DNA of 64,000 nt from Actinopolymorpha sp. NPDC004070 (lineage in GTDB: Bacteria; Actinomycetota; Actinomycetes; Propionibacteriales; Actinopolymorphaceae), in contig NZ_JBEXMJ010000010.1 of the NCBI RefSeq assembly GCF_040610475.1, positions 1 to 64,000 of the forward strand, written 5' to 3'. Each line of letters starts with the position of its first letter. Positions within the stretch are counted from its first letter, which is position 1. A program made the translations under genes and the position numbers. This document shows positions 43,772-53,475 of this stretch, in pieces. Below the pieces are notes generated by a model. The model was given only the letters and a program-made list of their open reading frames with translations, was not told the origin of the DNA and made no database searches.

Positions 43772-45064
43772 ATGGGAAGTCTCGCCAGCGACCTGTGGAC
43801 CGCGCCGCGCGCCGCCGCCGCGGTGGATGCCGACGTCCGTATCCCCGGGTCGAAGTCGATCACCAACCGCGCGCTGCTGCTCGCCGCCCTCGCCGACGGA
43901 CCCTCCGCGGTCCGGCGCCCGCTGCGGGCCCGGGACACCGCCCTGATGGCCGGGGCCCTGCGCACGCTCGGCACCGGGATCCAGGAGACGCCGCAGGGAT
44001 GGAACGTCTCGCCCGAGCCGTTGCGCGGTCCGGGCCGGGTCGACTGCGGGCTGGCCGGAACGGTCATGCGCTTCGTCCCGCCGGTCGCGGTGCTCGCCCG
44101 CGGCGACATCTCCTTCGACGGTGACCCGCGGGCGCGGGAACGCCCGATGGGCCCGATCCTGTCCGCGCTGCGCGCCCTCGGCGGCACCGTCGACGACGCC
44201 GGCCGCAACGCGTTGCCGTTCACCGTGCGCGGATCCGGCGCGATGCCGGGTGGAAGCGTAGAGATCGACGCCTCGGCGTCCAGCCAGTTCGTCTCGGCTT
44301 TGCTGCTGGCCGGCGCTCGCTACGACGCCGGCGTGACGGTGCACCACGTCGGCAAGCCGGTGCCCTCACTCCCCCACATCGACCTGACGGTGGCGATGCT
44401 GCGCGAACGCGGCGTGGCCGTCGACGACAGCGATGCCCACACCTGGCGGGTGGCGCCGGGTCCGGTCCGGGCGTACGACACCGAGGTGGAACCCGACCTG
44501 TCCAACGCCGCCCCCTTCCTCGCCGCGGCCATGGTCACCGGCGGCCGGATCCGCGTCCTCGGCTGGCCCGAGACCACCGAGCAGGCCGGTGACGCAATCC
44601 GGGAGATCTTCACCCTGATGGGTGCCCACGTACGCCTGGACAGCGAAGGGCTCACCCTGCGCGGCCCGGACACGATCACCGGCGTCGACCTCGACCTGCA
44701 CGACGTGAGCGAACTGACCCCGGTGGTGGCCGCCGTGGCGGCGCTGGCCACCGGGCCGTCACGGCTGCGCGGGATCGCGCACATCCGCGGCCACGAGACC
44801 GACCGGCTGGCCGCCCTGGCGACCGAGCTCAACCGGCTCGGCGGCGCCGTACGCGACACCGAGGACGGCCTGGAGATCTCGCCGCGCCCCCTGCGCGGCG
44901 GAGAGTTCCGCACCTACCACGACCACCGGATGGCGCACGCGGCCGCCGTGCTCGGACTGGTCGTTCCCGACCTGCGCGTCGAGGACATCGCCACCACCGG
45001 CAAGACCCTGCCGGACTTCCCGGCGATGTGGGCAGCCATGCTCGGCCCGGAGGCGGCTGCGTGA
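43772..45064 (+). CDS. aroA: 3-phosphoshikimate 1-carboxyvinyltransferase (EPSP synthase)
   Basis: 430 aa from ATG 43772, a few bases after a TACGCT -10-like element, so the transcript may be nearly leaderless. Key motifs: [17 protein letters not shown] (shikimate-3-P and PEP site), [13 protein letters not shown] (class I), [26 protein letters not shown], and [14 protein letters not shown]. It transfers enolpyruvyl from PEP to shikimate 3-phosphate in chorismate synthesis. Overlaps rsgA by GTGA. Confidence 0.97.
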   Translation: MGSLASDLWTAPRAAAAVDADVRIPGSKSITNRALLLAALADGPSAVRRPLRARDTALMAGALRTLGTGIQETPQGWNVSPEPLRGPGRVDCGLAGTVMRFVPPVAVLARGDISFDGDPRARERPMGPILSALRALGGTVDDAGRNALPFTVRGSGAMPGGSVEIDASASSQFVSALLLAGARYDAGVTVHHVGKPVPSLPHIDLTVAMLRERGVAVDDSDAHTWRVAPGPVRAYDTEVEPDLSNAAPFLAAAMVTGGRIRVLGWPETTEQAGDAIREIFTLMGAHVRLDSEGLTLRGPDTITGVDLDLHDVSELTPVVAAVAALATGPSRLRGIAHIRGHETDRLAALATELNRLGGAVRDTEDGLEISPRPLRGGEFRTYHDHRMAHAAAVLGLVVPDLRVEDIATTGKTLPDFPAMWAAMLGPEAAA

Positions 45065-46101
45065 GTTCGCGGCAGCGCCGGTTCGAGGTCGACGACCACG
45101 AGAGCTACGGCAGGCCCGCCCGGCGTACCCGCCCCCGCACCAAGCAGCGCCCGAACTACGCCGGCGCCACCACGGCCGTGGTCGTCACCCGTGACCGCGG
45201 CCGCTACACCTGCCGGGTGGAGGCGGCCGACGGGGACAGGCGGGACGGTGGGGATGCCGGTGCCCGCCAGGTGATCGCCATGCGGGCCCGAACGCTCGGC
45301 CGGACCAGCGTCATCGTCGGCGACCGGGTGCGCCTGGTCGGCGACGTCACCGGAGACCCGGGCACGCTGGCCCGGATCGTGGAGGTGGAGGAGCGAACCA
45401 CCGTCCTCCGGCGTACCGCCGACGACGACGATCCGATCGAACGCCCCATCGTCGCCAACGCCGACCAGCTGGTGATCGTCACCGCGCTGGCCGACCCCCC
45501 ACCAAGGCCACGGCTGATCGACCGGTGCCTGGTCGCGGCCTACGACGCCGACGTCGAACCGCTGCTGTGCCTCACCAAGGCCGACCTGGCCTCACCCGAC
45601 GACCTGCTCGACATCTACCGCCCGCTCGGCGTCCCCTCGGTGGTGACCCGGCACGACGAGGAACTCGGCGACCTTGTCCGGGAGCGGCTCACGGACCGGG
45701 TGAGCGTGCTGGTGGGGCACTCCGGGGTGGGCAAGTCGACGCTGGTCAACACGTTGATCCCGGACGCACACCGGGCGACCGGCGAGGTCAGCGACGTCAC
45801 TGGCCGGGGCCGGCACACCTCGACGCAGGCGGTGATGCTGGCGCTGCCGTTCGGCGGCTGGATCGTGGACACGCCCGGCATCCGGTCGTTCGGGCTGGCA
45901 CACGTCGACCCGCACCGGCTGATCGGCGCCTTCGGTGACCTGGACGACGTGGCCGAGGAATGCCCCCGCGGCTGCACCCACCAGCGGACCGAGCCGGAGT
46001 GTGCCCTGGACGAGGCGGTGGCCGACGGCCGACTGGACCCTGCCCGGGTGGAGTCGTACCGCCGCTTGCTGGACTCCCGCGAGTTCCACGCGGGCGACTA
46101 G
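45061..46101 (+). CDS. rsgA: Ribosome small-subunit-dependent GTPase A
   Basis: 346 aa from GTG 45061, overlapping the aroA stop. A circularly permuted GTPase: G4 (CLTKADL) precedes G1 (GHSGVGKST), then G2 (GRGRHTST) and G3 ([10 protein letters not shown]). The C-terminal zinc site is [14 protein letters not shown]. It aids 30S maturation. An N-terminal basic stretch precedes the OB domain. The aroA-rsgA pair is conserved in actinobacteria. Confidence 0.95.
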   Translation: MSSRQRRFEVDDHESYGRPARRTRPRTKQRPNYAGATTAVVVTRDRGRYTCRVEAADGDRRDGGDAGARQVIAMRARTLGRTSVIVGDRVRLVGDVTGDPGTLARIVEVEERTTVLRRTADDDDPIERPIVANADQLVIVTALADPPPRPRLIDRCLVAAYDADVEPLLCLTKADLASPDDLLDIYRPLGVPSVVTRHDEELGDLVRERLTDRVSVLVGHSGVGKSTLVNTLIPDAHRATGEVSDVTGRGRHTSTQAVMLALPFGGWIVDTPGIRSFGLAHVDPHRLIGAFGDLDDVAEECPRGCTHQRTEPECALDEAVADGRLDPARVESYRRLLDSREFHAGD

Positions 46102-46131
46102 TCGCACCGCACGTCCCTGGCCGGCCGTCTG

Positions 46132-46626
46132 TCATCCGCCGCCGCCCCACACCGCGCGCGCACCCGCGTCACCGGCGAGGATGACCTGGATCCCGGTCGC
46201 CACCGAGATGCCGACGAGGACGACCGCGACCACGATCCGGACCGGCCGGGCGATCCCGGCGGCACGACGCCGGCCCGCCTCCCAGCGTGGAGTCGGCGCG
46301 CCCGGGCCGCCGAGAACGAACGCCGAGACCACGCACCAGCAGAAGAACGCCAGCACCAGCCATCCCAGCAGCTGGGCGCGGTGTTCGTGCAGTTCGACTT
46401 CGGCCGGCTTGCCCAGCCGGTCGTACAACGCGTAGCCGCTCTGCACGGTGACGAACGCGGCCACCAGGGACACCGCCGCACCGGCGAGCACCGGCCACCT
46501 CAGCAGCCGGCGCCACCGCGGAACCAGCGCGTACACCAGGGCGGCGAGCACCGCGAGCGGGACGAACACCACGACCAGGTGGTTGACGAGAACGTGCAGC
46601 GGAAGTCCGAAGGCCCGATCGAACAT
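46132..46626 (-). CDS. DUF2231 family membrane protein
   Basis: 164 aa from ATG 46626 with GGGAGG upstream. Four hydrophobic helices; LPLHVLVNHLVVVFVPLAVLAAL carries the H/N-H pattern typical of DUF2231, and a second His pair lies in ELHEHRAQLLGW. Such histidines could bind heme, but that is inference. Convergent with rsgA. Confidence 0.85.
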   Translation of the reverse strand: MFDRAFGLPLHVLVNHLVVVFVPLAVLAALVYALVPRWRRLLRWPVLAGAAVSLVAAFVTVQSGYALYDRLGKPAEVELHEHRAQLLGWLVLAFFCWCVVSAFVLGGPGAPTPRWEAGRRRAAGIARPVRIVVAVVLVGISVATGIQVILAGDAGARAVWGGGG

Positions 46627-46795
46627 GCCACCCTCCCGGGGTCGTACTGCATCCACGTCACCGCCCGCGTGGTGCCTGTCCTGTCGGTACGCGGCGTGGC
46701 CGACGGTGGTTTCCTACTCACACGCCCAAGGCCCACCGGTGGTTCGATCAGCGGGTCGAAATGTGCGATCATCGCGCGCCCACTACCGTGTCCCC

Positions 46796-47599
46796 ATGGC
46801 CTCGACGCACACCGAAGATCTGCGGCTCGCCCACATGATTGCCGACGACGCAGACGCGCTCACGATGAGCCGCTTCCGTGCGCTTGACCTGCAGGTGTCG
46901 ACGAAAGCCGACGAGACTCCGGTGAGCGAGGCCGACACCGCCGTGGAGGAGGCCGTCCGCCGCACACTCGGCCGGGCCCGCCCCCGTGACAGCATCCAGG
47001 GCGAGGAGATGGGCCGCAGCGGCTGGAGCGCCCGCCGATGGATCGTCGACCCGATCGACGGCACCGCCAACTACGTCCGCGGCGTGCCGGTGTGGGCCAC
47101 TCTGATCGCCCTCTCCGTCGAGGAGGAGATCACCGTCGGGATCGTGTCGGCTCCCGCCCTCGGCCGGCGCTGGTGGGCCTCGAAGGGCGACGGCGCGCAC
47201 GCCGGGCGCAGCATGCGGCTGGCACAGCAGTGCCGGGTGTCGAAGGTGGCCACGCTGCCCGAGGCCTTCCTGTCGTACTCCGGTCCTGGTGAATGGATCG
47301 ACGCCGGACGCGGCGCCGGGTTCGGGCGCCTGCTCGAAAGCTGCGGGCGCACCCGCGCGTTCGGCGACTTCTGGTCGTACATGCTCGTGGCGGAGGGCAG
47401 CGTCGACATCGCCTGCGAACCTGAGCTCGAGTTGCACGACATGGCCGCGCTGAGTGTCATCGTGGACGAGGCCGGTGGGCGCTTCACCTCCCTGGACGGC
47501 ACCCCCGGACCGTACGGCGCCGGCGCGGTCGCCACCAACGGCCTGCTGCACGACGAGGTCCTCGGTCTGGTCGGCGACCAGAAAGACCAGAAGGACTGA
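46796..47599 (+). CDS. hisN: Histidinol-phosphatase, inositol-monophosphatase type
   Basis: 267 aa. The FIG/IMPase metal site is visible: GEEMG (first Glu), DPIDGTANYVRG (D-x-I-D-G-T/S), and ELELHDMAALSVIVDEAGG (C-terminal metal Asp; W-D is replaced by H-D). This subgroup is annotated as HisN, which dephosphorylates histidinol phosphate in actinobacterial histidine synthesis, and is commonly found near aroA/rsgA. A TACCGT -10-like element lies ~10 bp before the start. Confidence 0.88.
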   Translation: MASTHTEDLRLAHMIADDADALTMSRFRALDLQVSTKADETPVSEADTAVEEAVRRTLGRARPRDSIQGEEMGRSGWSARRWIVDPIDGTANYVRGVPVWATLIALSVEEEITVGIVSAPALGRRWWASKGDGAHAGRSMRLAQQCRVSKVATLPEAFLSYSGPGEWIDAGRGAGFGRLLESCGRTRAFGDFWSYMLVAEGSVDIACEPELELHDMAALSVIVDEAGGRFTSLDGTPGPYGAGAVATNGLLHDEVLGLVGDQKDQKD

Positions 47600-47871
47600 C
47601 CCGGCGATCACCGAGCGCGCGGTCACCGAGTCCTGATCGCGGGACCAGTGAGGTGATCGGCGCGCCGATGATCGGGTGACCGCCAAGACTGCACTCGCCG
47701 GTGTCGGCGGCGAACCCTCCCCCGCACGGGCCGGCGGACTTCCCGGTAATTACGCGCATACGCCATCGCGGGGGATTTCTTTGCGGCCCGGTCCGGGCTA
47801 GCGTGCCCAACACAGAAAGTTGGCCGGTGCTGGCCGCAGGTCGGACCGGCAGGGCACGAAGGGAGCCGGTG

Positions 47872-48300
47872 ATGCGGATCAGCGACGTGCTGCGCGGCAA
47901 GGGCCCCAAGGTCGTGACGATCAGACCGGACGCCGCCGTACGAGATCTCCTTCAGCTGCTGGACAGTGCCAACATCGGCGCGGTCGTGGTCAGCGAGGAC
48001 GGTGCCACGATCACCGGCATCGTCTCCGAGCGCGACATCGTCCGGCACCTCTCCGATCCGTCCCGGCTCCTCGACCAGCCGGTGTCCACGATCATGACCA
48101 GCGAGGTGCACACCTGCGCGCCGAACGCCACCGTGGACTCCCTGATGCGGTTGATGACCGAGCAGCGCGTACGCCACGTCCCGGTCGTCGTCGACGGCAG
48201 GCTCGCCGGGCTGGTCAGCATCGGCGACGTGGTGAAGACCCGGATCGGTGAGCTGGAATTCGAGCGGGCGCAACTGGAGAACTACATCGCCCAGGCCTGA
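47872..48300 (+). CDS. Tandem CBS-domain protein
   Basis: 142 aa from ATG 47872 with GGGAG upstream. Two CBS motifs (VRDLLQLLDSANIGAVVVSED...GIVSERDIVRHL; VDSLMRLMTEQRVRHVPVV...GLVSIGDVVKTRI) form a Bateman module that binds adenine nucleotides. It resembles the hypoxic-response-protein-1 type of stand-alone CBS proteins. The partner is unknown. Confidence 0.92.
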   Translation: MRISDVLRGKGPKVVTIRPDAAVRDLLQLLDSANIGAVVVSEDGATITGIVSERDIVRHLSDPSRLLDQPVSTIMTSEVHTCAPNATVDSLMRLMTEQRVRHVPVVVDGRLAGLVSIGDVVKTRIGELEFERAQLENYIAQA

Positions 48301-48331
48301 CCGCCGGCACATACCGGGCCATCATTGGGCC

Positions 48332-49243
48332 ATGCAGCCCGATCATCGGCCGGATGTCGTCGTGTGCGGCCCGGCCTCGTGGAACCACATCGTGCGGGTG
48401 GCCGAACTCCCCGCGCCGTACCCGCACATGGTGGTCGCCGACGGCGACGTCGAGACGCTGGGCGGCACCTCGGCCGGAAAGGCACTGCACCTGGTCGACC
48501 TCGGCCGGCCGGTGACCCTGCACACCGTGGTGGGTGGTGACGTCCACGCCGAACGCATCCAGGCCGCGCTGACCGCGGCCGGCGTACCGCTGCGGGTGTG
48601 CCGGGTGCCCGGCGCGAGCGAACGGCACCTGAATCTCATGGACCCGCAGGGTGGCCGGCTGTCGATCTACCTCGACCTGCCGAAATTCGCCGACCGAGGA
48701 CTGCCCGACGGCGCCTGCCCGGATACCGTCCTGCGGGAGCAGCTTGGCGGCGCCCGCGCCGTGGTCCTCGACCTGTCCGAGCACTCACGGGACCTGATCG
48801 ACGTCGTACGCGCGATGGGGGTGCCGATCTGGACCGACATCCACGACTACGACGGCAGCGCCGCGTTCCACCGGCCGTTCATCGACGCCGCGTCGTACGT
48901 CTTCATGAACGCCGACGGGCTGGACGACCCGCTCGCGTTCATGCACAGCCTGGTCGCGGACCGAGCGCGGCTCGCGGTGTGCACCCTCGGGGCGCAGGGC
49001 GCGACAGCCGTCGACGACAGCCATGAGGTGCACCGGATCCCGGCCGCACCGGTGGCCGCGGTGGTGGACACCAACGGCGCGGGCGACGCGTTCATGGCCG
49101 GGTTCCTGCATGCGCACCTGTCCGGTTCCACCACGCAGCGGGCGTTGCGGGCCGGAGCGGAGCAGGCCGTCCGGGCGCTGACCACCGTGCACCTGAGCCC
49201 GCTCCTGGACAAGTACGGCGAGAGCTACCTCGACCACGCGTGA
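48332..49243 (+). CDS. PfkB-family carbohydrate kinase
   Basis: 303 aa. Ribokinase-type landmarks: [26 protein letters not shown] (substrate lid, parts), then the C-terminal catalytic [14 protein letters not shown] with the anion hole GAGD. The sugar or nucleoside substrate is unknown. Its last 19 bp overlap the 3' end of convergent hutI. Confidence 0.88.
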   Translation: MQPDHRPDVVVCGPASWNHIVRVAELPAPYPHMVVADGDVETLGGTSAGKALHLVDLGRPVTLHTVVGGDVHAERIQAALTAAGVPLRVCRVPGASERHLNLMDPQGGRLSIYLDLPKFADRGLPDGACPDTVLREQLGGARAVVLDLSEHSRDLIDVVRAMGVPIWTDIHDYDGSAAFHRPFIDAASYVFMNADGLDDPLAFMHSLVADRARLAVCTLGAQGATAVDDSHEVHRIPAAPVAAVVDTNGAGDAFMAGFLHAHLSGSTTQRALRAGAEQAVRALTTVHLSPLLDKYGESYLDHA

Positions 49244-50409
49244 CCCGAGGCCGGACGTCCGTCCTTCCACACCTCGCGTACCAGCGGAACGCCCGGACGG
49301 TAGGCGAGGTGTACGTACGACGGCGCGTCGAGCACCGTCAGGTCCGCCCGCGCACCCGGGCGCAGCACGCCCACGTCGTCGCGGCGCAGCGCCCGGGCAC
49401 CGCCGGCGGTCGCCGCCCACACCGCCTCCGCGGGCGTCATCCCCAGTTCGCGGACGGCGAGGGCGATGCAGAACGCCATGCTCGAGGTGTACGACGAACC
49501 CGGGTTGCAGTCGGTGGCCAGCGCCACGGTCGCCCCGGCGTCCAGCAGCCGGCGCGCCTCCGGGTAGGGCGAGCGGGTGGAGAACTCCGCGCCCGGCAGC
49601 AACGTCGCCACCGTCGCCGAACCGGCCAGCGCGGCCACGTCCTCCGCGGTCAGGTGCGTGCAGTGGTCCACCGAGGCGGCGCCGAGCTCGACGCCCAGGC
49701 GCACGCCGGGGCCGGGCCCGAGCTGGTTGGCGTGCAGCCGGGGCGACAGCCCGGCAGCGCTCCCGGCGGTGAGCACCGCGCGGGACTCGTCGGCGTCGAA
49801 CGCGCCCCGGTCGCAGAAGACGTCCACCCATCGGGCCACCGGTGCGCAGGCCGCCAGCATGTCGCCGCGTACGAGGTCGATGTAGTCGTCGCGGCGGCCG
49901 GCGTACTCCGGTGGTACGACGTGCGCGCCGAGGTAGGTGGTCTCGGGGGTGAGGGCGGCGGCCACCGCGAGCGACCGGGCCTCGTCGCGCACCGTGAGGC
50001 CGTACCCGCTCTTGATCTCGACCGTCGTCGTGCCGCCCGCGAGCATCTCCGCCACCAGTGTGCCGGCCCGGGCGTGCAGGATCTCGTCCGGCGCCGCCCT
50101 CGTTTCGCGCACGGTGACACCGATCCCGCCGGCGTCGTAGGGACGGCCGCTCATCCGGGCGGTGAACTCCTCCGCCCGCTCGCCCGCGAACACCAGGTGG
50201 GCGTGGCTGTCCACGAAGCCGGGCAGTACCGCCCGGCCGCCGCACCCGACCCGGCTGTCCGCGACCGGTGCCGCGGTGGCCGGCCCGACCCAGCCGACGA
50301 CGCCGCCCTCCACGAGCACCGCGGCGTTCCGCAGTTCACCGAGCGGACCGTCGCGCTCCGGGTCGTTGGTGACGAGCAGACCGATGTCGTCCAGCAGGAC
50401 CGAGACCAT
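49225..50409 (-). CDS. hutI: Imidazolonepropionase
   Basis: 394 aa from ATG 50409 ([16 protein letters not shown]); the frame extends to GTG 50427. An amidohydrolase with metal-binding [11 protein letters not shown], the HutI-specific segments [13 protein letters not shown] and VEIKSGYGL, and later metal ligands in HANQLG, VDHCTHL and [10 protein letters not shown]. It hydrolyses imidazolone-5-propionate to formiminoglutamate in histidine degradation. Other hut genes are not in the window. Confidence 0.96.
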   Translation of the reverse strand: MVSVLLDDIGLLVTNDPERDGPLGELRNAAVLVEGGVVGWVGPATAAPVADSRVGCGGRAVLPGFVDSHAHLVFAGERAEEFTARMSGRPYDAGGIGVTVRETRAAPDEILHARAGTLVAEMLAGGTTTVEIKSGYGLTVRDEARSLAVAAALTPETTYLGAHVVPPEYAGRRDDYIDLVRGDMLAACAPVARWVDVFCDRGAFDADESRAVLTAGSAAGLSPRLHANQLGPGPGVRLGVELGAASVDHCTHLTAEDVAALAGSATVATLLPGAEFSTRSPYPEARRLLDAGATVALATDCNPGSSYTSSMAFCIALAVRELGMTPAEAVWAATAGGARALRRDDVGVLRPGARADLTVLDAPSYVHLAYRPGVPLVREVWKDGRPASGHAWSR

Positions 50410-50501
50410 CCGCTTAGCCTGCCCCACTCCGGACCCGGGCTGCCCGCCGTTTCGCTGACCCCACCCATCGCGCCGCCGAGCGGCGTCGTGCAGCCCTTGA
50501 C

Positions 50502-50645
50502 CGCTCTCGGGTTGAGACGCGCGAACCCCTCCTGTCCTTCGTACGGAAAGTGCGGGTAGGGCGCGTCCACCGAACTCGCGACGTCCAGCCGGCTCACCTG
50601 CTCAGCGGTCAGGCGCCAGCCGGTTGCACCGAGGTTGTCCCGCAC
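50502..50645 (-). pseudogene. Aldo/keto reductase C-terminal remnant
   Basis: The reverse strand encodes [20 protein letters not shown] followed by [24 protein letters not shown], the C-terminal end of AKR-family reductases. In frame just upstream (SVRDN) there is a TAG where a sense codon is expected, and no AKR core follows. The remaining protein (about 280 residues) is missing. The remnant also lacks its natural stop and reads on into non-AKR sequence. Confidence 0.75.
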
Positions 50646-50690
50646 GCTCTACTGCGCGTTCCTCGTGGCCACGACCCGACCCCGCGGAGT

Positions 50691-50934
50691 GGCCGGCCGG
50701 TTCACGGCGTCGCCGACGGTCGCTTCGAGGAGCTGCCGGACCTGTACGCCGAACAGACCGACGTACGGCATCCGATGACCACACCCGAGGTGCCGCCGCT
50801 GACGACCTCGCGAGGCGGGTCGTCGACGTCGTCGTCCACGAGACACCGGTCCGGAGGCGATCGTGGCGGAGTTCGGCTACGAGTTCTCCCGGCCGGACGG
50901 TCCGGCGGCGAAGGTCCCGTGCGTCTTCGTTCTA
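50691..50934 (+). pseudogene. Frameshifted NTF2/SnoaL-like gene remnant
   Basis: Three consecutive frames join into one SnoaL-like protein: GVADGRFEELPDLYAEQTDV + RHPMTTPEVPPL (frame of 50691), DDLARRVVDVVVHETP (50801 onwards), then EAIVAEFGYEFSRPDGPAAK + VPCVFVLRV (50854 onwards). At least two frameshifts and loss of both ends make it non-functional. It lies head-on against pnkp. Confidence 0.7.
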
Positions 50935-50952
50935 CGCGTACGACGCACCGGG

Positions 50953-53475
50953 TCACAGCCTGGGGTCGACCGGCTCGGACTCCAGGGCGAGCACCGCGAA
51001 CACCGACTGGTGGACCTTCCAGAGCGGCTCGCGGCCGACGAAGGCGGTCAGTGCCTCGAGCCCCAGTCCATGCTCACGTTGGGCGAGCTGGCGCTTCTTG
51101 CCCAGGTGGCGCCCGCGCAGCACGTCGAGGGAGCCGGGGTAGTCGGGGCCGTAGATGATCCGGAGGTACTCCCGGCCACGGACCTTGATGCCGGGCTGCA
51201 CCCGACTCTCGACGAGGTGCGCCGGCTTGACCACCATGCCCTCTCCCCCGTCGGCCGTCAGGTCCAGCCACCAGCGGGTGGCCGCGTCCCGTTCGTCTGG
51301 TGAGTCGAGGTCCACGAACCGGTGCCGCGTCGGCGTGATCAGGTCGCCCTCCAGCTTCGCGAGCTCGGCGAGGTGCCACCCGTGCGACTCGGCGAGCGCA
51401 AGCGCGCGGCCCTCGCAGGCGAGGATCTGGAACGGCGCGAGGGTCACTCCATCGAGCCCGTCGGTGGGCCGGACGTACGCCGCGTACGCGTCCCGGAAGG
51501 CTTCGGCGTTGCCCAGCCGGCGCCGCGACCGGTCGAGGAGGCCACCGACGTCGAGCCCGCGCGCCGCGGCCTGCTCCAGCACGGCGAGCGCCTCGGGCAG
51601 CACGGTGCGGGCCGCCGCACCCACCGAGGCGTACTGCGTCTTGATGAGGTCGAGCGCCTTGGCCGACCAGGGCAGGAGTTCGCAGTCGAGGGCGAGCCAG
51701 TCCGTGGTCAGCGACTCGAACAGCGGCTGGGTCGCGAGGCGCAGCCGGTCGACGAGTTCGGTGGTGTCGGTGAAGAACGGCCGACCGGTCCGCGTGTAGA
51801 CCACGCCGGTGGTGCCGTCCCCCACGCCGAAGCGCCGTTCGGCGGCGTCGGCGTCCTTCGCGATCATCGCGACGGCGCGCGAGCCCATGTGCTTCTCCTC
51901 GCACACCACGCGCGAGACGCCCCACCCGGCGTACTCCTCGAAGGCCTGCTCGGGGCGCTCCAGGAAGCCCTCGGTCGTGGAGGTCGCGACCGGCGACATG
52001 GTCGGCGGCAGGTAGATCAGCCATCGCGGGTCGACCGCGAAGCGGCTCATGATCTCCAGCGCGGCCGCGGCGTTCTCCTCCGGGATCTTGACCTTGCCGG
52101 CGTGGGTGGTTTCCAGCCAGCGGGTGCCGGCGACGTCGCCGATCCGAAGGACCGACGCCTCGCGGTCCGCCGTGCCCGGAGCGAGGGGACGGACCGGCTC
52201 GTACCACTGCTGTTCGGCCGGTACGGACACGATCTCGCGCTCGGGGTAGCGCAGCGCGGTGAGCGCGCCACCGAAGACGGCGCCGGTGTCCAGGCAGATG
52301 GTGTTGTTGATCCACTCCGCCGCCGGTACCGGGGTGTGGCCGTAGACGACGACCGCCTGGCCGCGGTACTCCCGCGCCCACGGATAGCGGACGGGCAGGC
52401 CGTACTCGTCGGTCTCGCCGGTCGTGTCGCCGTACAGCGCGAACGAACGCACCCGGCCCGACGATCGCCCGTGGTAGGACTCCTTCAGCCCGGCGTGCGC
52501 CACGACCAGCTTCCCGCCGTCGAGGACGTAGTGGCTGACGAGGCCGTCCATGAATGCGAACGCCCGGGCACGGAACTCCTCCGGCTCGCCCTCCAGCTGA
52601 GCGAGCGACTCCGCCAGGCCGTGGGAGACGGCCACCTTGGAGCCCCGGAGGGCACGGACGAGCTTGGCCTCGTGGTTGCCGGAGACGCAGAGGGCGTTGC
52701 CGGACGCGACCATGCCCATGACGAGGCGGAGTACGCCCGGGGTGTCCGGGCCGCGGTCGACGAGGTCGCCGACGAAGACGGCCTGCCGGCCCTCCGGGTG
52801 CGTGGCGTCGACCGCCGCGCTGCCGTCGTACTCGATCTTCCAGCCGAGTTCGGCGAGCAGGGTGCGAAGCTCGGACGCGCATCCGTGCACGTCCCCGATG
52901 ACGTCGAAGGGGCCGTGCTCGTCCGTGCGGTCGTTCCAGGGGCGCTCGCGGACGATCTCGGCGCCATCGATCTGCTCGGCGCCACGCAGGACGTGGACGC
53001 GGCGGAAGCCCTCCTTGTTCAGCCGCCGTAGCGACCGCTTGAGGTCGCGGTGCTGGCGGGAGACGACGTGAGCGCCGAAGTCGCGTTCGGGGCGCTGCAG
53101 GTTGCGCTCGACCGCGACCTGCTCGGGGACGTCGAGGACGATCGCGTCGACCAGCACGTCGTGGCTTCTGGCGAGCTTGACCAGGGCTGCACGAGCCGCC
53201 TGCTGGACGTTGGTGGCGTCGACAACGGTGAGCAGCCCGCGGCGCAGCCGGGTGCCGGCAATGTAGTGGAGTACGTCGAAGGCGTCCGGCGTGGCCGACT
53301 GGTCGTTCTCGTCGTCGGCCACCAGGCCACGGCAGAAGTCGCTGGAGACGACCTCGGTGGGCTTGAAGTGGCGACCGGCGAAGGTGGACTTGCCGCTGCC
53401 GGAAACACCGACCAGGACGACGAGTCCCATGGCGGGAACGGCGACCTTGTGCCTGCCGGCTGTCACGTCAGTCAT
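50953..53475 (-). CDS. pnkp: Polynucleotide kinase-phosphatase Pnkp (bacterial RNA repair)
   Basis: 840 aa from ATG 53475 with GGAAGGAGG upstream; close to the 870 aa of the Clostridium thermocellum enzyme. Three domains: an N-terminal 5'-kinase with P-loop GVSGSGKST; a metallophosphoesterase 2',3'-phosphatase (IGDVHGC, VGDLVDRGPD, SGNHEAK, GHTPVP); and a C-terminal nucleotidyltransferase with the KxxG-type lysine in EEKHMGSRAV. With Hen1 it heals and seals ribotoxin-cut RNA. It overlaps the hen1 stop by 8 bp. Confidence 0.96.
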   Translation of the reverse strand: MTDVTAGRHKVAVPAMGLVVLVGVSGSGKSTFAGRHFKPTEVVSSDFCRGLVADDENDQSATPDAFDVLHYIAGTRLRRGLLTVVDATNVQQAARAALVKLARSHDVLVDAIVLDVPEQVAVERNLQRPERDFGAHVVSRQHRDLKRSLRRLNKEGFRRVHVLRGAEQIDGAEIVRERPWNDRTDEHGPFDVIGDVHGCASELRTLLAELGWKIEYDGSAAVDATHPEGRQAVFVGDLVDRGPDTPGVLRLVMGMVASGNALCVSGNHEAKLVRALRGSKVAVSHGLAESLAQLEGEPEEFRARAFAFMDGLVSHYVLDGGKLVVAHAGLKESYHGRSSGRVRSFALYGDTTGETDEYGLPVRYPWAREYRGQAVVVYGHTPVPAAEWINNTICLDTGAVFGGALTALRYPEREIVSVPAEQQWYEPVRPLAPGTADREASVLRIGDVAGTRWLETTHAGKVKIPEENAAAALEIMSRFAVDPRWLIYLPPTMSPVATSTTEGFLERPEQAFEEYAGWGVSRVVCEEKHMGSRAVAMIAKDADAAERRFGVGDGTTGVVYTRTGRPFFTDTTELVDRLRLATQPLFESLTTDWLALDCELLPWSAKALDLIKTQYASVGAAARTVLPEALAVLEQAAARGLDVGGLLDRSRRRLGNAEAFRDAYAAYVRPTDGLDGVTLAPFQILACEGRALALAESHGWHLAELAKLEGDLITPTRHRFVDLDSPDERDAATRWWLDLTADGGEGMVVKPAHLVESRVQPGIKVRGREYLRIIYGPDYPGSLDVLRGRHLGKKRQLAQREHGLGLEALTAFVGREPLWKVHQSVFAVLALESEPVDPRL

